Translations under genes and position numbers: made by a program
Shown: piece after piece, positions 11,068 to 23,045 of the stretch
Layout: the number at the start of each line of letters is the position of its first letter
How positions within the stretch are numbered: position 1 is the first letter of the stretch
Assembly: GCA_047967505.1 (NCBI GenBank)
Contig: CM106541.1
DNA from: Dipteris shenzhenensis
Taxonomy: Eukaryota; Polypodiophyta; Polypodiopsida; Gleicheniales
Strand: one strand, 5' to 3'
Length of the DNA stretch: 64,000 nucleotides
Notes under the pieces: model-generated
Seen by the model: only the letters and a program-made list of their open reading frames with translations
Told to the model about the DNA's origin: nothing
Databases searched by the model: none

Positions 11068-12060
11068 ATGGCATCCTCTTCCATTTCTGAAAAGGAGTTT
11101 TTCAACATTAAAAAGTTTGATGGGACAAACTTTTCTTTGTGGAAAGAACAAATAAGGGATGTGCTTATTCAAAAGAAGTAGATTAAACCCTTGGCAGGGA
11201 TTGAAGCTAAGCCTGCAAATATGTCTGAGGATGATTGGAATGAGTTGGATGCATTAGCAAAGTCTACTATTAGACTTCATCTTGCAGAGTCAGTTTATTT
11301 CACAGTAGTAAATGAGCAGACTACGGAAGATTTATGGAAGAAACTGTGTGCCACTTATGAGGGAAACTGCCTCTAATAAAGTTTACCTCATGAAGAGGTT
11401 GTTTGAGCTGCAGATGAAGGAAGGGGTCTCCATTGCTTCTCACTTGAATGAATTCAATATTATTTTCAGCCAGCTTCAGGCTCAGAAGATGAATTTTGAT
11501 GCGGAGACTAAGGCAATATTTCTCTTATGTTCATTGCCATCCTCATGGGATACCTTCCGTACAGCTGTCAATAACTCTGCACCTGGTGGAGTCTTGAAAT
11601 TTGATGATGTTGTGGGTAGCTTGTTGGCCGAGGAGATTAGACGGAAGTCTATGGATGGCAACAAGCAGGATGCAGCCTTAAATGTGCAAAGGGGTAGATC
11701 ACAGTTCAGGGGGAAGTCCCAAGAAAGAGGGAAGTCACGTAGCAAATCCAGGGCATGGAACATTGAGTGTTACCATTGTGGCAAGAAGGGCCATATGAAA
11801 AAGGATTGCTACAAGCTGAAAAGAGAGCAAAAGGATTGCTACAAGCTGAAAAGAGAGCAAAAGGATAAGAAAAAGAATGCAAATTGGGGTGCAAATCAAA
11901 AGGAAGAGAGTCTAAGGGAGGACAAAGGAAAAGTGAAGATCGAGGAGATCAATGCAGTCACACATGATAGTGACAATGACATTCTCTTCATGTCTAGTTT
12001 ATCTGCAGAGTTGCTTACCACTTCAGATGATGCATATTCCCAGGATTGGATTTTGGATTG
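11068..12060 (+). pseudogene. Copia gag with CCHC zinc knuckle
   Basis: The start 'MASSSISEKEFFNIKKFDGT' followed by 'NFSLWKEQIRDVLIQKK' is the typical copia gag opening (KFDGTNFxxWK). Codon 38 is TAG, where Gln is usual. A one-base loss near 11365-11372 shifts the frame before 'ASNKVYLMKRLFELQMKEG'. The zinc knuckle is 'CYHCGKKGHMKKDC'. Directly behind it 30 bp (11801-11830) is duplicated at 11831-11860, repeating 'KDCYKLKREQ'. The frame ends in a protease stub 'DWILDC' near 12045. Confidence 0.9.
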
Positions 12061-12812
12061 TACCGCATTTGAGTTTCTCTGATTTTGAATTTTGTGAGCA
12101 TTGTCTCTATGGGAAGCAGACTAAATCAGCCCATAAAAGAAGGGGAAAGAAAGAGTTTGAAATGCTTGATTTGGTGCATTCAGACGTATGTGGTCCCATG
12201 CCTACACGGTCATTAGGCGGGGCTGAATACTATGTGACATTCATTGATGATGCAACTAGGAAAGTGTGGGCTTATGCTATAGCTCGGAAGAGTGATGTGT
12301 TCCAGGTATTTCAGAAATGGCTGGCCTTGGTTGAGAATCAGTCAGGTAGAACGCTTAAATGCCTACGGACTGACAATGGTGGAGAGTATCTCTCTCATGA
12401 CTTTTAGCATTTCTGTGATACACATGGGATTAAGAGGGAGCTCACATCCCCTCATACTCCAGAGCAAAATCTGGTTGCAGAAAAGATGAACCGTACCATT
12501 CAAGAAAGGTTGCAATGCATGCTTTCCAATGCAAGTCTTTCTGGTGGTTTTTGGGCTGAGGCAATGAAGACTGCAGTGCATGTGATCAATAGATCACCTA
12601 GTAAGAGTTTGGATGGTGGTATTCCTGAAGAGGCATGGAGTGGCAAGAAGCCCTCTTACTCTCATTTGTGTATATTTGGGTGTGAGGCATATGCACATGT
12701 GCCAAAAGAGCTTCGAAAGAAGCTAGAGCCTAAGTCTAGGAAATGCATCTTTCTGGGTTATGGTGAAAGTGGAGAGATGGGCTATCGTCTCTGGGATCCA
12801 CAAAGAAGATGA
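12061..12812 (+). pseudogene. Copia integrase
   Basis: Sequence resumes inside the zinc-binding region ('FCEHCLYGKQTKSAHKR') immediately after the protease stub, marking the deletion point at about 12061-12085. The catalytic core shows 'LVHSDVCGPM' (first Asp), 'LRTDNGGEYLSHDF' (second Asp) and 'SPHTPEQN' with 'VAEKMNRTIQER' (Glu). 'CIFLGYG' and 'GYRLWDP' mark the C-terminal part. An in-frame TAG follows 'SHDF' at about 12405 and the frame shifts near 12810. Confidence 0.9.
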
Positions 12813-14716
12813 TACGTAGCCATGATGTGGTCTTCAATGAGAAGAAGATGCATAAGGCACCCATGAGGGATGTGGAAATGAGGAGAATCACTTTCCACGA
12901 TGTGAATCCACCTGCATATGTTGATAGACAGCAAGCTGTCCATGCACCAAATGTGCAAGAAATGGTACCACCAAGTACTCCCACAGGTATACAATCAAGG
13001 GTAGATGATGGATCATCTATTGGTGGAAATGATGAGCCAAATGTGGCTAATATGCAGGTGGGACAGCAAGCTGAAATGCCATTGAGAAGATCATCTAGAG
13101 TGTCTAGACTACCTGATATAGGTTTGTTCTAGGGGTAGACTATGTGATGCTTACTGATTGCGGGGAGCCTTCTTGCTACAGAGAGGCTATGATGCGTGAG
13201 GATCAACGCAAGTGGGAGTATGCTATATGCAATCAGAGATGAGTTCATTTATGAAGAATAAGACTTGGGACTTGGTTTCTTTGCCACATGGAAAGAAAGC
13301 CTTGCCATGTAAATGGGTCTACAAAATGAAGGTCACAGGTGATGATGTGCCTAGGTACAAGGCCCATTTGGTTGCTAAAGGGTTCAAGCAAGAGAAGGGT
13401 GTGGACTTTTATGAGATATTATCTCCGGTTGTGAAGATGACCACACTTAGATGCATGCTTGGACTAGTGGCATAAGAGGATATGGAGCTTATGCAAATGG
13501 ATGTCAAGACAGCTTTCTTGCATGGGGATTTACATGAGGAAATTTACATGGTGCAGCTGGAAGGTTTGAAGAAAAGGGCAAAGAGCATTTAGTTTGCAAG
13601 CTGAAGAAGAGTCTCTATGGTCTTAAGCAAGCACCTAGAGAATGGTATAAGAAGTTTGATTCTTTCATTCGGTCCCAGGGTTTTAGAAGGAGTGAAATTG
13701 ATCACTGCCTCTACACTAAAAGGGCTAAGGATAATAGCCTGATAATCTTGGCACTATATGTGGATGATATGCTATTAGCTAGCAAGAATACTTATGAGCT
13801 AGATGCATTAAAGGCCAAGTTGCATGAGGCCTTTGATATGAAGGATTTGGGATTTGCAGGTCATATTCTTGGTATGCGCATCACGCGTGATCGGAGTAGG
13901 AAACTCCTTTGGCTTTCACAAAAAGAGTATGTTACAAAAGTATTGCAGCGTTTCAATATGGAGGGGGGGAAGGCAGTGAGTACTCCATTACCTCCATATG
14001 TGAAACTGAGTCACAAAGATAGTCCCAAATCAGATGAGGAGAGGGCCATGATGGCCAAGGTTGCTTATGCATCAGCAGTTGGGAGTCTTATGTATGCTAT
14101 GATAGCTACTAGACCAGACATTGCATTTGCAGTGGGAGTTATTAGCCAGTATATGGCTAATCCAGGAAAGAGGCATTGGGAGGCAGTTAAGTGCATCATG
14201 AGGTACATGAAGGGTACCAAGGAGATGTGCATCTGCTTTGGTAAAGGAGACATGCATGTACTTGGGTACACAGATTCAGACTATGCAGGGCATGTGGATA
14301 GTAGGAGATCCACTTCTGGTTATGTGTTCACCTTTGCAGGTGGTGCAGTGTCGTGGATGTCTCACGCACAGAAGTGCGTTGCTTTGTCTACCACAGAGGC
14401 TGAGTATGTTGCAGCCATAGAGGGTTGCAAGGAGGCTATATGGCTTGATCAGCGAGTGGGAGGTTTGGGGATTCATACAGGTGTACCGACATTGCATAGT
14501 GATTCCATGAGTGCTATTCAACTAGCACGGAATCCGGTCTTTCATGCAAAGACCAAACACATTGAGGTCAGGTACCATTTCATCAGGGAGGTACTTGAGG
14601 ACAAGCGCATAGAGCTTGTCAAGGTTCATACAGATGATAACCCTGCAGATATGCTGACGAAGAGTCTACCTAGTCAGCGGTTTGAGTATTGTCGTGTATT
14701 GATGGGCATTGGATAG
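12813..14716 (+). pseudogene. Copia reverse transcriptase and RNase H
   Basis: After a linker (12813-13132) the RT begins near 13160. Blocks: 'KNKTWDLVSLPHGKKALPCK', 'WVYKMK', 'RYKAHLVAKGFKQEKGVDF', 'MDVKTAFLHGDLHEEIYM', 'SLYGLKQAPREWYKKFDSF', and the catalytic 'LYVDDMLLASKNTYELD'. From 13748 the frame is open to the end: 'AVGSLMYAMIATRPDIAFAV', then RNase H 'GYTDSDYAGHVDSRRSTSGY', 'STTEAEYVAA', 'IQLARNPVFHAKTKHIEVRY' and 'PADMLTKSLPSQRF'. Disruptions are a stop at about 13473 and a frameshift at about 13560-13600. The catalytic YVDD is intact. Confidence 0.95.
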
Positions 14717-14757
14717 TATGCTCACTAGTTGTTCTCCCTTAAAGGCACATTGTCCTT

Positions 14758-14769
14758 TAAGTGGGAGGT
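14758..14769 (+). promoter_or_regulatory. Polypurine tract
   Basis: 'aagtgggaggt', directly before the 3' LTR, is the usual plus-strand primer for reverse transcription. Confidence 0.85.
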
Positions 14770-14938
14770 TGTGGGGGTTAAAGGTCATTGTGCCTTTACC
14801 CCGGTTATGTACAATACTCAAACACATATATAAATGAATGAAAAAGAAGATTAGGGTGGTTCTGCACCCACCAAAACTTGTGGCTCTCTGTCTCTCTCTC
14901 TCCTTCTTCCGTTCTTGTTTCCGTTGAGAGCACTCTCA
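14770..14938 (+). repeat. 3' LTR of the copia element
   Basis: 169 bp, 98% identical to the 5' LTR (three substitutions by direct comparison), with the same TG and CA ends. Confidence 0.95.
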
Positions 14939-15093
14939 TGCAATCTTGTGTGTTTCTCTTATCATCAATCCGTTGTGTCAAAAAATGCTTGCCCTCACAC
15001 CATATTGCATTGAACATAGTACACTACACCAAGACAAAATCAATTGAATAAACAATCTAAATTGTTGAAAGCTCCTAACTTATGCATAACATT

Positions 15094-16002
15094 CTATATA
15101 CCGACCTTTTGCATGCATCCTCTAGCATACTCCCATTCTTCCACTGTGATATGCATCCCCTCGTCTCTCTCTACTCTCTCCATGTTGTTAAGTAGCCAAT
15201 TGACATGAATATCCTTTGGAAATGCTCTTAGATGATCAGGGTATGGCACACGAGATCCATGGTGTGTATGAAAGAGAGCCCTTTCTCCTTGTCTTCCTGC
15301 CTTTGCATCCTCATATCTTGTCACCCATATTTTCATCACATCACTATATTAAGCATGCAATGGAGGTTTAGATTATCAAGCAACACCCTGTCCATTACTT
15401 TTCTCCATCCTTTCCCTTGAGGCACAATAGAGGTCATCCTTAGGTGGTCTTCATCTCTCCATAGTCGTGGGAGAGAGCTATCCACACCAACAAGAAACTC
15501 AGAAATATATACAAGTGACTCTTGTACCAACCAACCCTCAGCCATGCTGCCTTGCATTTTGCCTCATGAAAAACTTCAAGGTCTTCATGAAGCGCTCGAG
15601 GAAGAACAACCATCGTGCATGTATAGTGTTGCATATAGCAATCTCATCCACCAAATGCACTATGAGATGTAGTTGGCTTGTGAGAATAGAACGTGTAAAG
15701 GTCTCCTCCACTAAACAAACCACCTCCACTAACATAACTTGAGCATCCTAAAGCATGGTGGGATTTGTTTCTTTTGAGCTCACATACCTAGAAAGAAAAA
15801 AGTGCACCATACTAGCAATATGAAAAGCTTGCATCAAACATTGTATACACTTCACATTTTGTATACTAGTGTGAAGTACCTCACAAGCTTGCCCATCTTG
15901 TAAATACAATCCTTTACATGCTTTGATGCACAATGAGAAATTCAAGTAGGTAGTATGAACTAAACATGTGAGCAATGGTTGATTAGTTGCTTCTAGACTC
16001 AC
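15094..16002 (-). pseudogene. CACTA (En/Spm) transposase C-terminal relic, DUF4218
   Basis: The minus strand, in several frames, gives 'HLIVHLVDEIAICNTIHARW', 'FLERFMKTLKFFMRQNAR' and 'GSMAEGWLVQESLVYISEFL', the DUF4218 block that follows the CACTA transposase. Further along come 'HHGSRVPYPDHLRAFPKDIH' and 'NWLLNNMERVERDEGMHI', a tail common in plant CACTA proteins. Stops and shifts separate the parts. Sequence from 15748 to 16002 is weaker but collinear. The catalytic transposase half is absent and no CACTA terminal repeats were seen. Confidence 0.8.
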
Positions 16003-17344
16003 AAATTCGAAAGGAAAAATAGATTTACTTGATAGTACTGGTGCAATTTATCATCATGTGTGAGAAGTAAATGGAAGTCACACTACCAAAGCTTTCTACT
16101 TACATTCTCCATTGAACTAGAAGGAATGGATGAGTTTTATATGGATCTTCATAAATGGGAGATATGTGCACTATAAAGTGAGACTATGTGCAAGCTATAA
16201 TCTGTAACAAGAACTATTAATAGTTTTGAGAAGGATCTGGGAACTCTCTTTAAACCCCTCCTCATCTTTTGCTTGAAATGTCAAGAATGACAGGGATACC
16301 AACCATAGCTAAGCTATCAAGGCTACGGTTACAATTGTAAGGCAATGGTTCTAACTCTTGTTTTACCTTGATTGACGTAGATGAGTTCGGATACTTTTCT
16401 CAACGTTTTGATGCTTAAAGAGGAGACATGGGACCATTTTCCATGAGCATACTGTAATACCTACCTGTACTTTATGGCTTATGGCCTTTGTAGCACCTTT
16501 GTCTTGTATAGATTTTTTTGATAGAATCACAAGAGCTTTATTTCTACGGTGATATTATGAAATTTTGAAAGATATGACTTAGAACTAAATATCTAATTAT
16601 GGCTAAATCTAACCTACTTGAAACCTATGCAAAATGATTTCAATGGACAACCCCAATCATGTTTGATGTTTCCTGAATATTGAAATGTAAGGAATGAGTA
16701 CGAGTGTGGAAAAGGAACCCCCATGATCCTTCTTGATGTAGATTTTACTATTTGATTGCACAAAATTGACAAGGGTCAAGCTTACAATGGGCCCTTGTGG
16801 AACCATTGTTTTTTGTATTTTAACTTAATCATGGCGTTGAGTAGAAAATAGATGCAAAAAAAAGGGGGCTTCTTATGTTATGTTATCTTGTTTTATTAAA
16901 TGAGAAGTGACAAAAGGGTGCACAAGTAGATTGATGAATTGAAATAGTAGGCAACACAGACACTTATAGATTTGATGTGGATTTCAAAGATCCTAACTTT
17001 TCAAATTGGCATGTTTGTCCCCCAGGCCACTTCTTAGTTTGAGGATATAACCAAACTTGGTTACGAAGATCCCTTACTAGCCCCTTTGCTAGCATGCCAC
17101 GCCATCTTGACCATGTTCAATCAAAAAATCCATGAGGTCATAATTGACTTGGACTAAAAGGAATTTTGCAATGACCCGAAGTCAAGCTGGCTCCTTACCA
17201 TATAGCTATGATTTAAGACTGGTGCAGAGTATTAGTCTTGGGAAAGGGAAAAGTGGAGGAGACAATCACCTTGATCAATAAGCTATAGCAAAATTTGGAT
17301 TAGATTATTAAGCAAGATAATAAGGCATGCATGCACTCACGTAT
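16003..17344. other. No gene seen
   Basis: AT-rich intergenic DNA without convincing ORFs on either strand. Confidence 0.4.
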
Positions 17345-17610
<266 letters not shown>

Positions 17611-17689
17611 GGGGACCTTTGTAGTCCTTGAGGTTTATCAGTACATTAATGACAATGACAGTAATGGATAATGATGACAATTACTGACA

Positions 17690-18050
17690 CACACACTCAT
17701 CCCCTTGGCGAATATTGTGTTTTCGAGATGTCACTAAGAGGGCACGTTGCCCCCTATAGAGGCCTAGTTGTGACCCCCTACGAGGCCCATCCTTGGCCTA
17801 TATAAGGAGTCCTTCCCCCTCATTCTAGGCATCCAAGACAGCAAGAAGGCATCCTTGGCCTCCCCCCTCATTCCAGGCATCCAGAATAACAAGCAGATCC
17901 CAGCTTCATGCTCTCTTGTTCCCAATGTCTCCTTGCCTAGTTGTGCCCACAATTGGACAATTCCAAGCATTCTCTTACAGTCTTCATTGCAAGCATGGCT
18001 CCAGAAAAACAAGGAAGAAAGCCAACAAAGGCTCGTGATTACGTTATGAT
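17690..18050 (+). promoter_or_regulatory. Possible LTR remnant with TATA box
   Basis: 'ggcctatataagg' at about 17795-17807 lies in a GC-richer block and is followed by an imperfect 47-bp tandem duplication around 'cctcattctaggcatcca'. This resembles a retrotransposon promoter and leader, but no partner LTR is seen. Confidence 0.3.
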
Positions 18051-18149
18051 GTTGGGAAATGCAACTTTTTTCATGAGGATTACTCAGGCTTCGACACAAG
18101 AATGCAAAAGCACTTCTTGGGTGATAGCAACAAACAAATTAGAAAATGC

Positions 18150-18580
18150 AAGGGGCTAGGAGGCGGCAGGGGCACAGATAAATTGGGATAAATCCAATGG
18201 CTTTTGGATCAGTGATGAGGACACTCCAGTTTGGGGGCTTGACATAGGATTCACTTGGGTTCAGAGAGGTGAGCTTATCAGGTATTCGGGCTGCCAGGTC
18301 AGCTTGGATATTTCTACCATGCAGCAGTTTGCTCCCGGTTTGGAGAGCATCAGGAGGAAGCTTCTTTTTTGGAGCTCAGCCAAGCTGGATCTTGCCTCTA
18401 GAGTTGTGGTGGTCGACCAGGTCCTCTTGGCCACAGCCTGGTTTGTTTGTTTATGCTAGTGCCATTCTAGGGACTGCATCATTCAGCTCAGAAGACCGAT
18501 TAGAAACTTTCTTTGGAGTGGTCTTGATGGCACTGAGAGAGTTATAGCCACTCTAGGTGGACAAATGCTTAAAAGTATGG
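18150..18580 (+). pseudogene. LINE reverse transcriptase C-terminal fragment
   Basis: One frame reads 'KSNGFWISDEDTPVW', 'GFTWVQRGELIRYSGCQVSL', 'RRKLLFWSSAKLDLASRVVV', 'VDQVLLATAWFVC' and, after one TAG, 'IRNFLWSGLDGTE'. This is the RT thumb and post-RT region of plant non-LTR retrotransposons ('YLG...', 'R..L..W....LSLAGR', 'NFLWSG'). Both ends are truncated, and the catalytic palm is absent. Confidence 0.8.
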
Positions 18581-19965
18581 ACAACCAAGTAGATGATATA
18601 GTCACACATCACCACAATCCTAGCCTCGTGAATCTATGCCTGATGATATACTCAAACCTCAAGCTAGTCAATCAGTAGATGTGCCGCCTCAAAATAGTGG
18701 TGTGGCCTGAAATTTTAGGGGTGTTGAGCTAGGGAAGCAGCCATAGCAAATGAACATAATGCTAAGCTGCAACAACCCTCAGCTGATGAGAAAGGGGATG
18801 AGGAGGATATAGGTGCTTATTTGAGAAGAGCAAACTCACACCTCTGCCTCTATAAGCCTGCCCTCTTATTTTGAGTGTGTTCGAAGGGCATTTATTTCCC
18901 AAGCCCAAGAGGGCTCTAATGGCACCAATGAGTGGTACATTTGCCGATTTGGTGGCCACCAAGATTGTTTGATCATTACCAAGTTGTTCTTGGTTGTAGT
19001 GGTAGTAAAATAATTTTCACACAATTTGCTACAATGGGGGATACAATTGCATTGGAGCATATCTTGCAGTTTTTGTTTGTACACAATTTAATTAGGCATA
19101 ACTAAAATTTCTTACATTTTGTGCTTAAAAACACATTTATATTTTCATTTGTTTTCACTAAATCTAGAGATTAGTTATTTAGCATACTAGAATTTTCAAT
19201 AATATGCTATTAATGGATTTTGGATGGGCCTCGGGATGGGCTTTACATTTTTATCACAAAGGGGGGTTACACACCAATGTCCACTTGCCCACTTCAAAAA
19301 TATCCACCAATATACTTTTTTAAAGGGGATGGTGGGCGTCCATCAAGGAAAGGACTTACAGGAATAAGAAATTCTCTTGCTTGGTTAAAACAATCTCTCA
19401 ACTCAGGAGGTTTAGAGTCTACCCCGCTAAGTTTATCTTCATCATCAACAAGTGTGACAATTTCTTGTTCTTTAGTCTTCACAACCTATTTCTCTTTCTC
19501 CTCCTCGTATTCCTAATATATTTGTTTTACCCTCTTGAGAGCCAATTAACATATGTTAATTAATTGATTAATCTTCTTTAGCATATCTTAATTTATTTAA
19601 GCCAAGGTCACATGCAACCATATTTGTTTTCTTAAATCCATATTTCTTTTTGTTAATTAGTCACTAATTAACCTATGCATATTTCCAATTGAAATTTAAG
19701 CAATGTTCACACTAAGCCCCAAAAAGTAGGTATGCAATGGGTGAGGGCATTCCACTAAGCCTTTTTTTCTAACAACTACAAGTGGTGCTCCAACATATCT
19801 TTTATAGCATAGGCACTGCGTGTACAGTTGAGCTTATGGGATAATTCCCATGGGCGCCATGTGTCACTTTGTGCTGCCCTCTTGTTCTTGTCACTCGTGC
19901 ATTTTTACAGTGTTAGGTTAATTCATCCTTGCTTTAATCCAAGCCTCTTGTGCTTAGGTTAATTG
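18581..19965. other. No gene seen
   Basis: Intergenic sequence. ORFs at 18762-18962, 19220-19516 and 19294-19482 match no family I know. Confidence 0.35.
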
Positions 19966-20640
19966 TCACGTGTGGGAGCTTCTATTGCTTTTGATTTGGT
20001 CAAAAGTTCGACGGGGGCCCCTATATGGAGAGCCTTCATCTCCATAGTCCATACATTGAATAACACCACCGTTTTGAGAATTTTCTAATGTGTCTTCTTT
20101 CCTTTTGGCAATCAAGAATTGCAACCCAAAACTATGATATAACAATGCCCAAAGATGAGCAAGAAGTCTCAAAACTTCCTTTTCTTTTGGTTTTGGCACT
20201 GGAAGGGGTTGTTAAGTTTAACAATGTATCTTCCAAGAGTAGCAATAGGTGTAGGATCAGATGGCTCTTATGTCCACTAGCCTCTCCACTACCAATGATT
20301 TGCTCTGTGAACCACTAGCCTCTTCACTTGCTTTTTCACTTGGAGATGAACCATTATTCAAGATTTCCTCTGCTTATCCTCCCTCTTCCTGTTGAAGATT
20401 AAGCTCCTACTTCTTCATAGCTTTTCTGTTGTAGCCATCTCCTCTTGGTACCTCAGTCTCTCTCTCTTTTGATGCTCTCTATATTTTCTCTCCAACTTTG
20501 TACATTGCTTTTCAACTTTCTCATCCACATGTGCCTATTCTATTTGATTCATGTGCAATGTTCTTGTTCATTGTCTCTTCTTGTTGTGATTTTTTATCTC
20601 TCCTTCTTGTGAGATTTCAAAAGACTTCCTATCCATGGCC
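19966..20640 (-). pseudogene. Possible relic encoding a charged, coiled-coil-like protein
   Basis: On the minus strand from about 20640, 'MDRKSFEISQEGEIKNHNKK', 'HVDEKVEKQCTKLERKYREH' and 'QEEMATTEKL' form a highly charged sequence with heptad-like spacing, broken by several stops. The last 76 codons (19966-20199) are open. The family is unknown, and the sense could be accidental. Confidence 0.25.
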
Positions 20641-20849
20641 ACAAAAACAATAACAACAAGAGAAAAAGAAAAGAAAATTACCAAAATTTACATTCAAAAA
20701 ATCTTTTAAGCTATAGTGCAAGCCGATGCTTTGCATCAAAAGTGTAGGCCAAACAAAGCACTAAACATACACAAAAAGAAACAAAAAAAATTTTAAAATG
20801 CAACAAAGATAGCACTATTTGCTTGAATATGATGCAGTGCATCAAGTTG

Positions 20850-21740
20850 GCACTTAAGAACCTTCCAAATTTAGCTCTAAGGCGGCATCTTCATGCATCG
20901 CAGCAGTTACACATTGGAGGAGGCCATCTGAGCTAGTGACTTGCATGCCAATGTGATGATGCATCGGATACACTCTAGAAGAGGCCATTTGATTGGGTGA
21001 CTTACGCACCAATTCGATGCAATGCATCATATACACATTGGAAGAGGCCATCTGAGTGAGCAACTTATGCACCAATTTAATGCACGGAATCAAATACATG
21101 CTAGAAGAAGCCTTTCGAGTGGGTGCTTTATGTGCTAATCTTATATATGACATCGGATACACATGGGAAGAAGCCATCTGAGGGGATGACTTGCGTGCCA
21201 ATCTCATGCACCTCATTCAATACACACTACAGCCAGTATGGTCAATGTCCTTAGCCAACTCGATGCATTGCATCCTTTCGAAGCATATTGGGTGTCTCAC
21301 TTGGATAAAAAATGTGTATGCATAATGCATTGTATTGACTCAAGAACTATATGGAGTCTCATGGGCGTCTGAGTCAAGAAGATTATGTGCATGCTCCATG
21401 CACTCCATCAACATGGTCCTATGGGATAGGAGCGTATGCTTGATGCATTGCATCGACTCGGCATATATCTGAAGTCTCACAAGAGTCTCAATTGGAGGAT
21501 TGTGTACATGCCCAATGCACTGCATTGAATCGATCCTTTTTGGGGTCTCACAAGGTTGCAAACTAGAGGATTATGCGAATGCTTGAGGCACTGCATCAAC
21601 TTGGTTCCTATCTTGGGTCTCGTGGGGGTCTGAGACGGGAGGATTATGCGTGCGTTCAATGCAGAAGTTGCACGTGTGGTCTTAATATTTGCAATTTTCG
21701 ATGCATTGCATCGTTGGAGGTTTGAAAGCCAATTTCCTTG
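20850..21740. repeat. Minisatellite built on a gatgcattgcatc-like core
   Basis: Degenerate tandem units of about 72 bp (20880-21235), then longer units of about 80-90 bp (21240-21740). Each carries a near-palindromic 'gatgca(t/a)tgcatc' core and a 'gaggccatctgagtgg' or 'gtctca...' segment. On the minus strand it stays open for 120 codons and yields a repeated peptide around 'QMASS.VY.M.CI.L.', which I take as a by-product of the repeat. Confidence 0.7.
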
Positions 21741-21804
21741 AAATTTAAAGAGGAGACTTGCAGTTTTGTTTAATGCATTGAAAAAAGGAAAGAAAAAAAA
21801 GTCT

Positions 21805-23045
21805 TTTCGTAGAGGTTGCCTAGCAAAGCTACAATAGAAAGCACATCGGAGGTACAACGATACATGCATCTCTTCATTTACCTCTAATGGCATCTCATTA
21901 CACTAGTCTTTCTTCCAAGAAGTTGCAAGAATTATCTCAACTATACAAACACCTAGAGGTTGTTGTTTTTGATGAAGTATCACTCATAGGACACAACACT
22001 ATGGTTGCAGCTGACATGCATCTCCATGAGATCAAACACAATCATCTACAACCTTTTGGAGGACTTGATGTCATTCTTTGTGGGGATTTGTGCCAAGCTA
22101 GTCCTACAAAAGATGCTTGGATTTTCATGGAGAAACCTTCTAATTCTACAACAATGTCATCATTTTGGAAAGAAAATGTCCTCCTCTATGAATTAACAAC
22201 CCCCATGCATCAACAAAACAATACATTCATCGACATACTCAACAGAATAAGGATTGGGGAATAGACTCATGAAGATATCTCTTACAACCAAAAGAAAAAC
22301 AATATGCTCCACACTTATTCTACACAAACAATACAAAAGATGCTCAGAATGAAGAAGTTTTCAAATTACTAGAGGAAGAACCACACATATTTAAAGCAAT
22401 CGATAAAAGAAACAAAACATGTAGCAAAACAATAACAATTCCAACAAGCCCAAAAAACACAGTAGGATTACACCAAACATTACATCTAGAGCTAGGAATG
22501 ATAGCTAAAATCTGTTCAGGTAATCTAGACATCCAAGATGGCTTAGTCAATGGAGCAGATGGAATTTTTAAACATTTAACCACCAATACTTCCTCTGAAC
22601 GTGTACTGTGGGTATTGTTCAACAACCCTAACACTGGCAAAACAACAAGATACAACAATGCCAACCTATACAATAATTATGTTTCTCCTAAATGGACACC
22701 AATGCAACCAATAATGAGGGAGTTCCAAATTGGGAAAAATTACTTGAACATCGTCTCGAGAAATCAATTCCCCATACAACCGGTAGCAGCTAGAACCATC
22801 CATCATTTGCAAGGATTGTCTATGGATTCTCTTGCTTTTGACCCATCATCCATTAAATCTTATGGGTTTACATACACAGCACTATCACACATACACAATC
22901 CAAATAACCTTTTCCTCATCAACCCTATCCTACCAAAACACATTAAAGTTGATATCAATGCCATACAAGAAATAAAAAGACTTAAGGAGCACCAACAATG
23001 GCAACCAAAACAAATTCATTTCAATTCCAAAACAATAACAACAAT
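21805..23045 (+). pseudogene. Pif1-family helicase of a Helitron (Helentron type), N-truncated
   Basis: Motifs in order: 'HIGGTTIHASLHLPL' (motif Ia), 'LEVVVFDEVSLIGHNTM' (motif II), 'VILCGDLCQASP' (motif III), 'MHQQNNTFIDILNRIRIGE', a stop and frameshift near 22264-22320, 'FYTNNTKDAQNEEVFKLLEE', 'FKAIDKRNKTCSKTITI', 'LELGMIAKICSGNLDIQDGL', 'VNGADGIFKHLT' (motif IV region), 'SRNQFPIQPVAARTIHHLQG' (motif V) and 'SYGFTYTALSHIHNPNNLFL' (motif VI). This matches Helitron Pif1-type helicases. The P-loop and the whole Rep nuclease are missing upstream, where a minisatellite abuts. It is an old inactive relic. Confidence 0.85.

Larger units (their letters stand above)
9469..14938 (+). mobile_element. 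Ty1/copia LTR retrotransposon, internally deleted
   Basis: A full-length element by its ends: 169-bp LTRs (TG...CA), a tRNA-iMet primer-binding site, and domain order gag, protease stub, integrase, RT, RNase H, which is copia order. The coding region is broken by a stop at gag codon 38, frameshifts, and a deletion that removes nearly all of the protease and the first part of GAG-pre-integrase. It therefore cannot move by itself. The LTRs differ at only 3 of 169 positions, implying a fairly recent insertion. The 5-bp flanks are cacaa and tgcaa, so no clean target duplication remains. Confidence 0.95.

Noticed and set aside
9464-14943. Target-site duplication of the copia element
   Set aside because: Flanking pentamers cacaa and tgcaa agree at only three of five positions, too weak to call.
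20854-21893. 120-138 codon ORFs with a repeated peptide on the minus strand
   Set aside because: The peptide repeat follows from the minisatellite unit being a multiple of three in places. No start context, conservation or domain.
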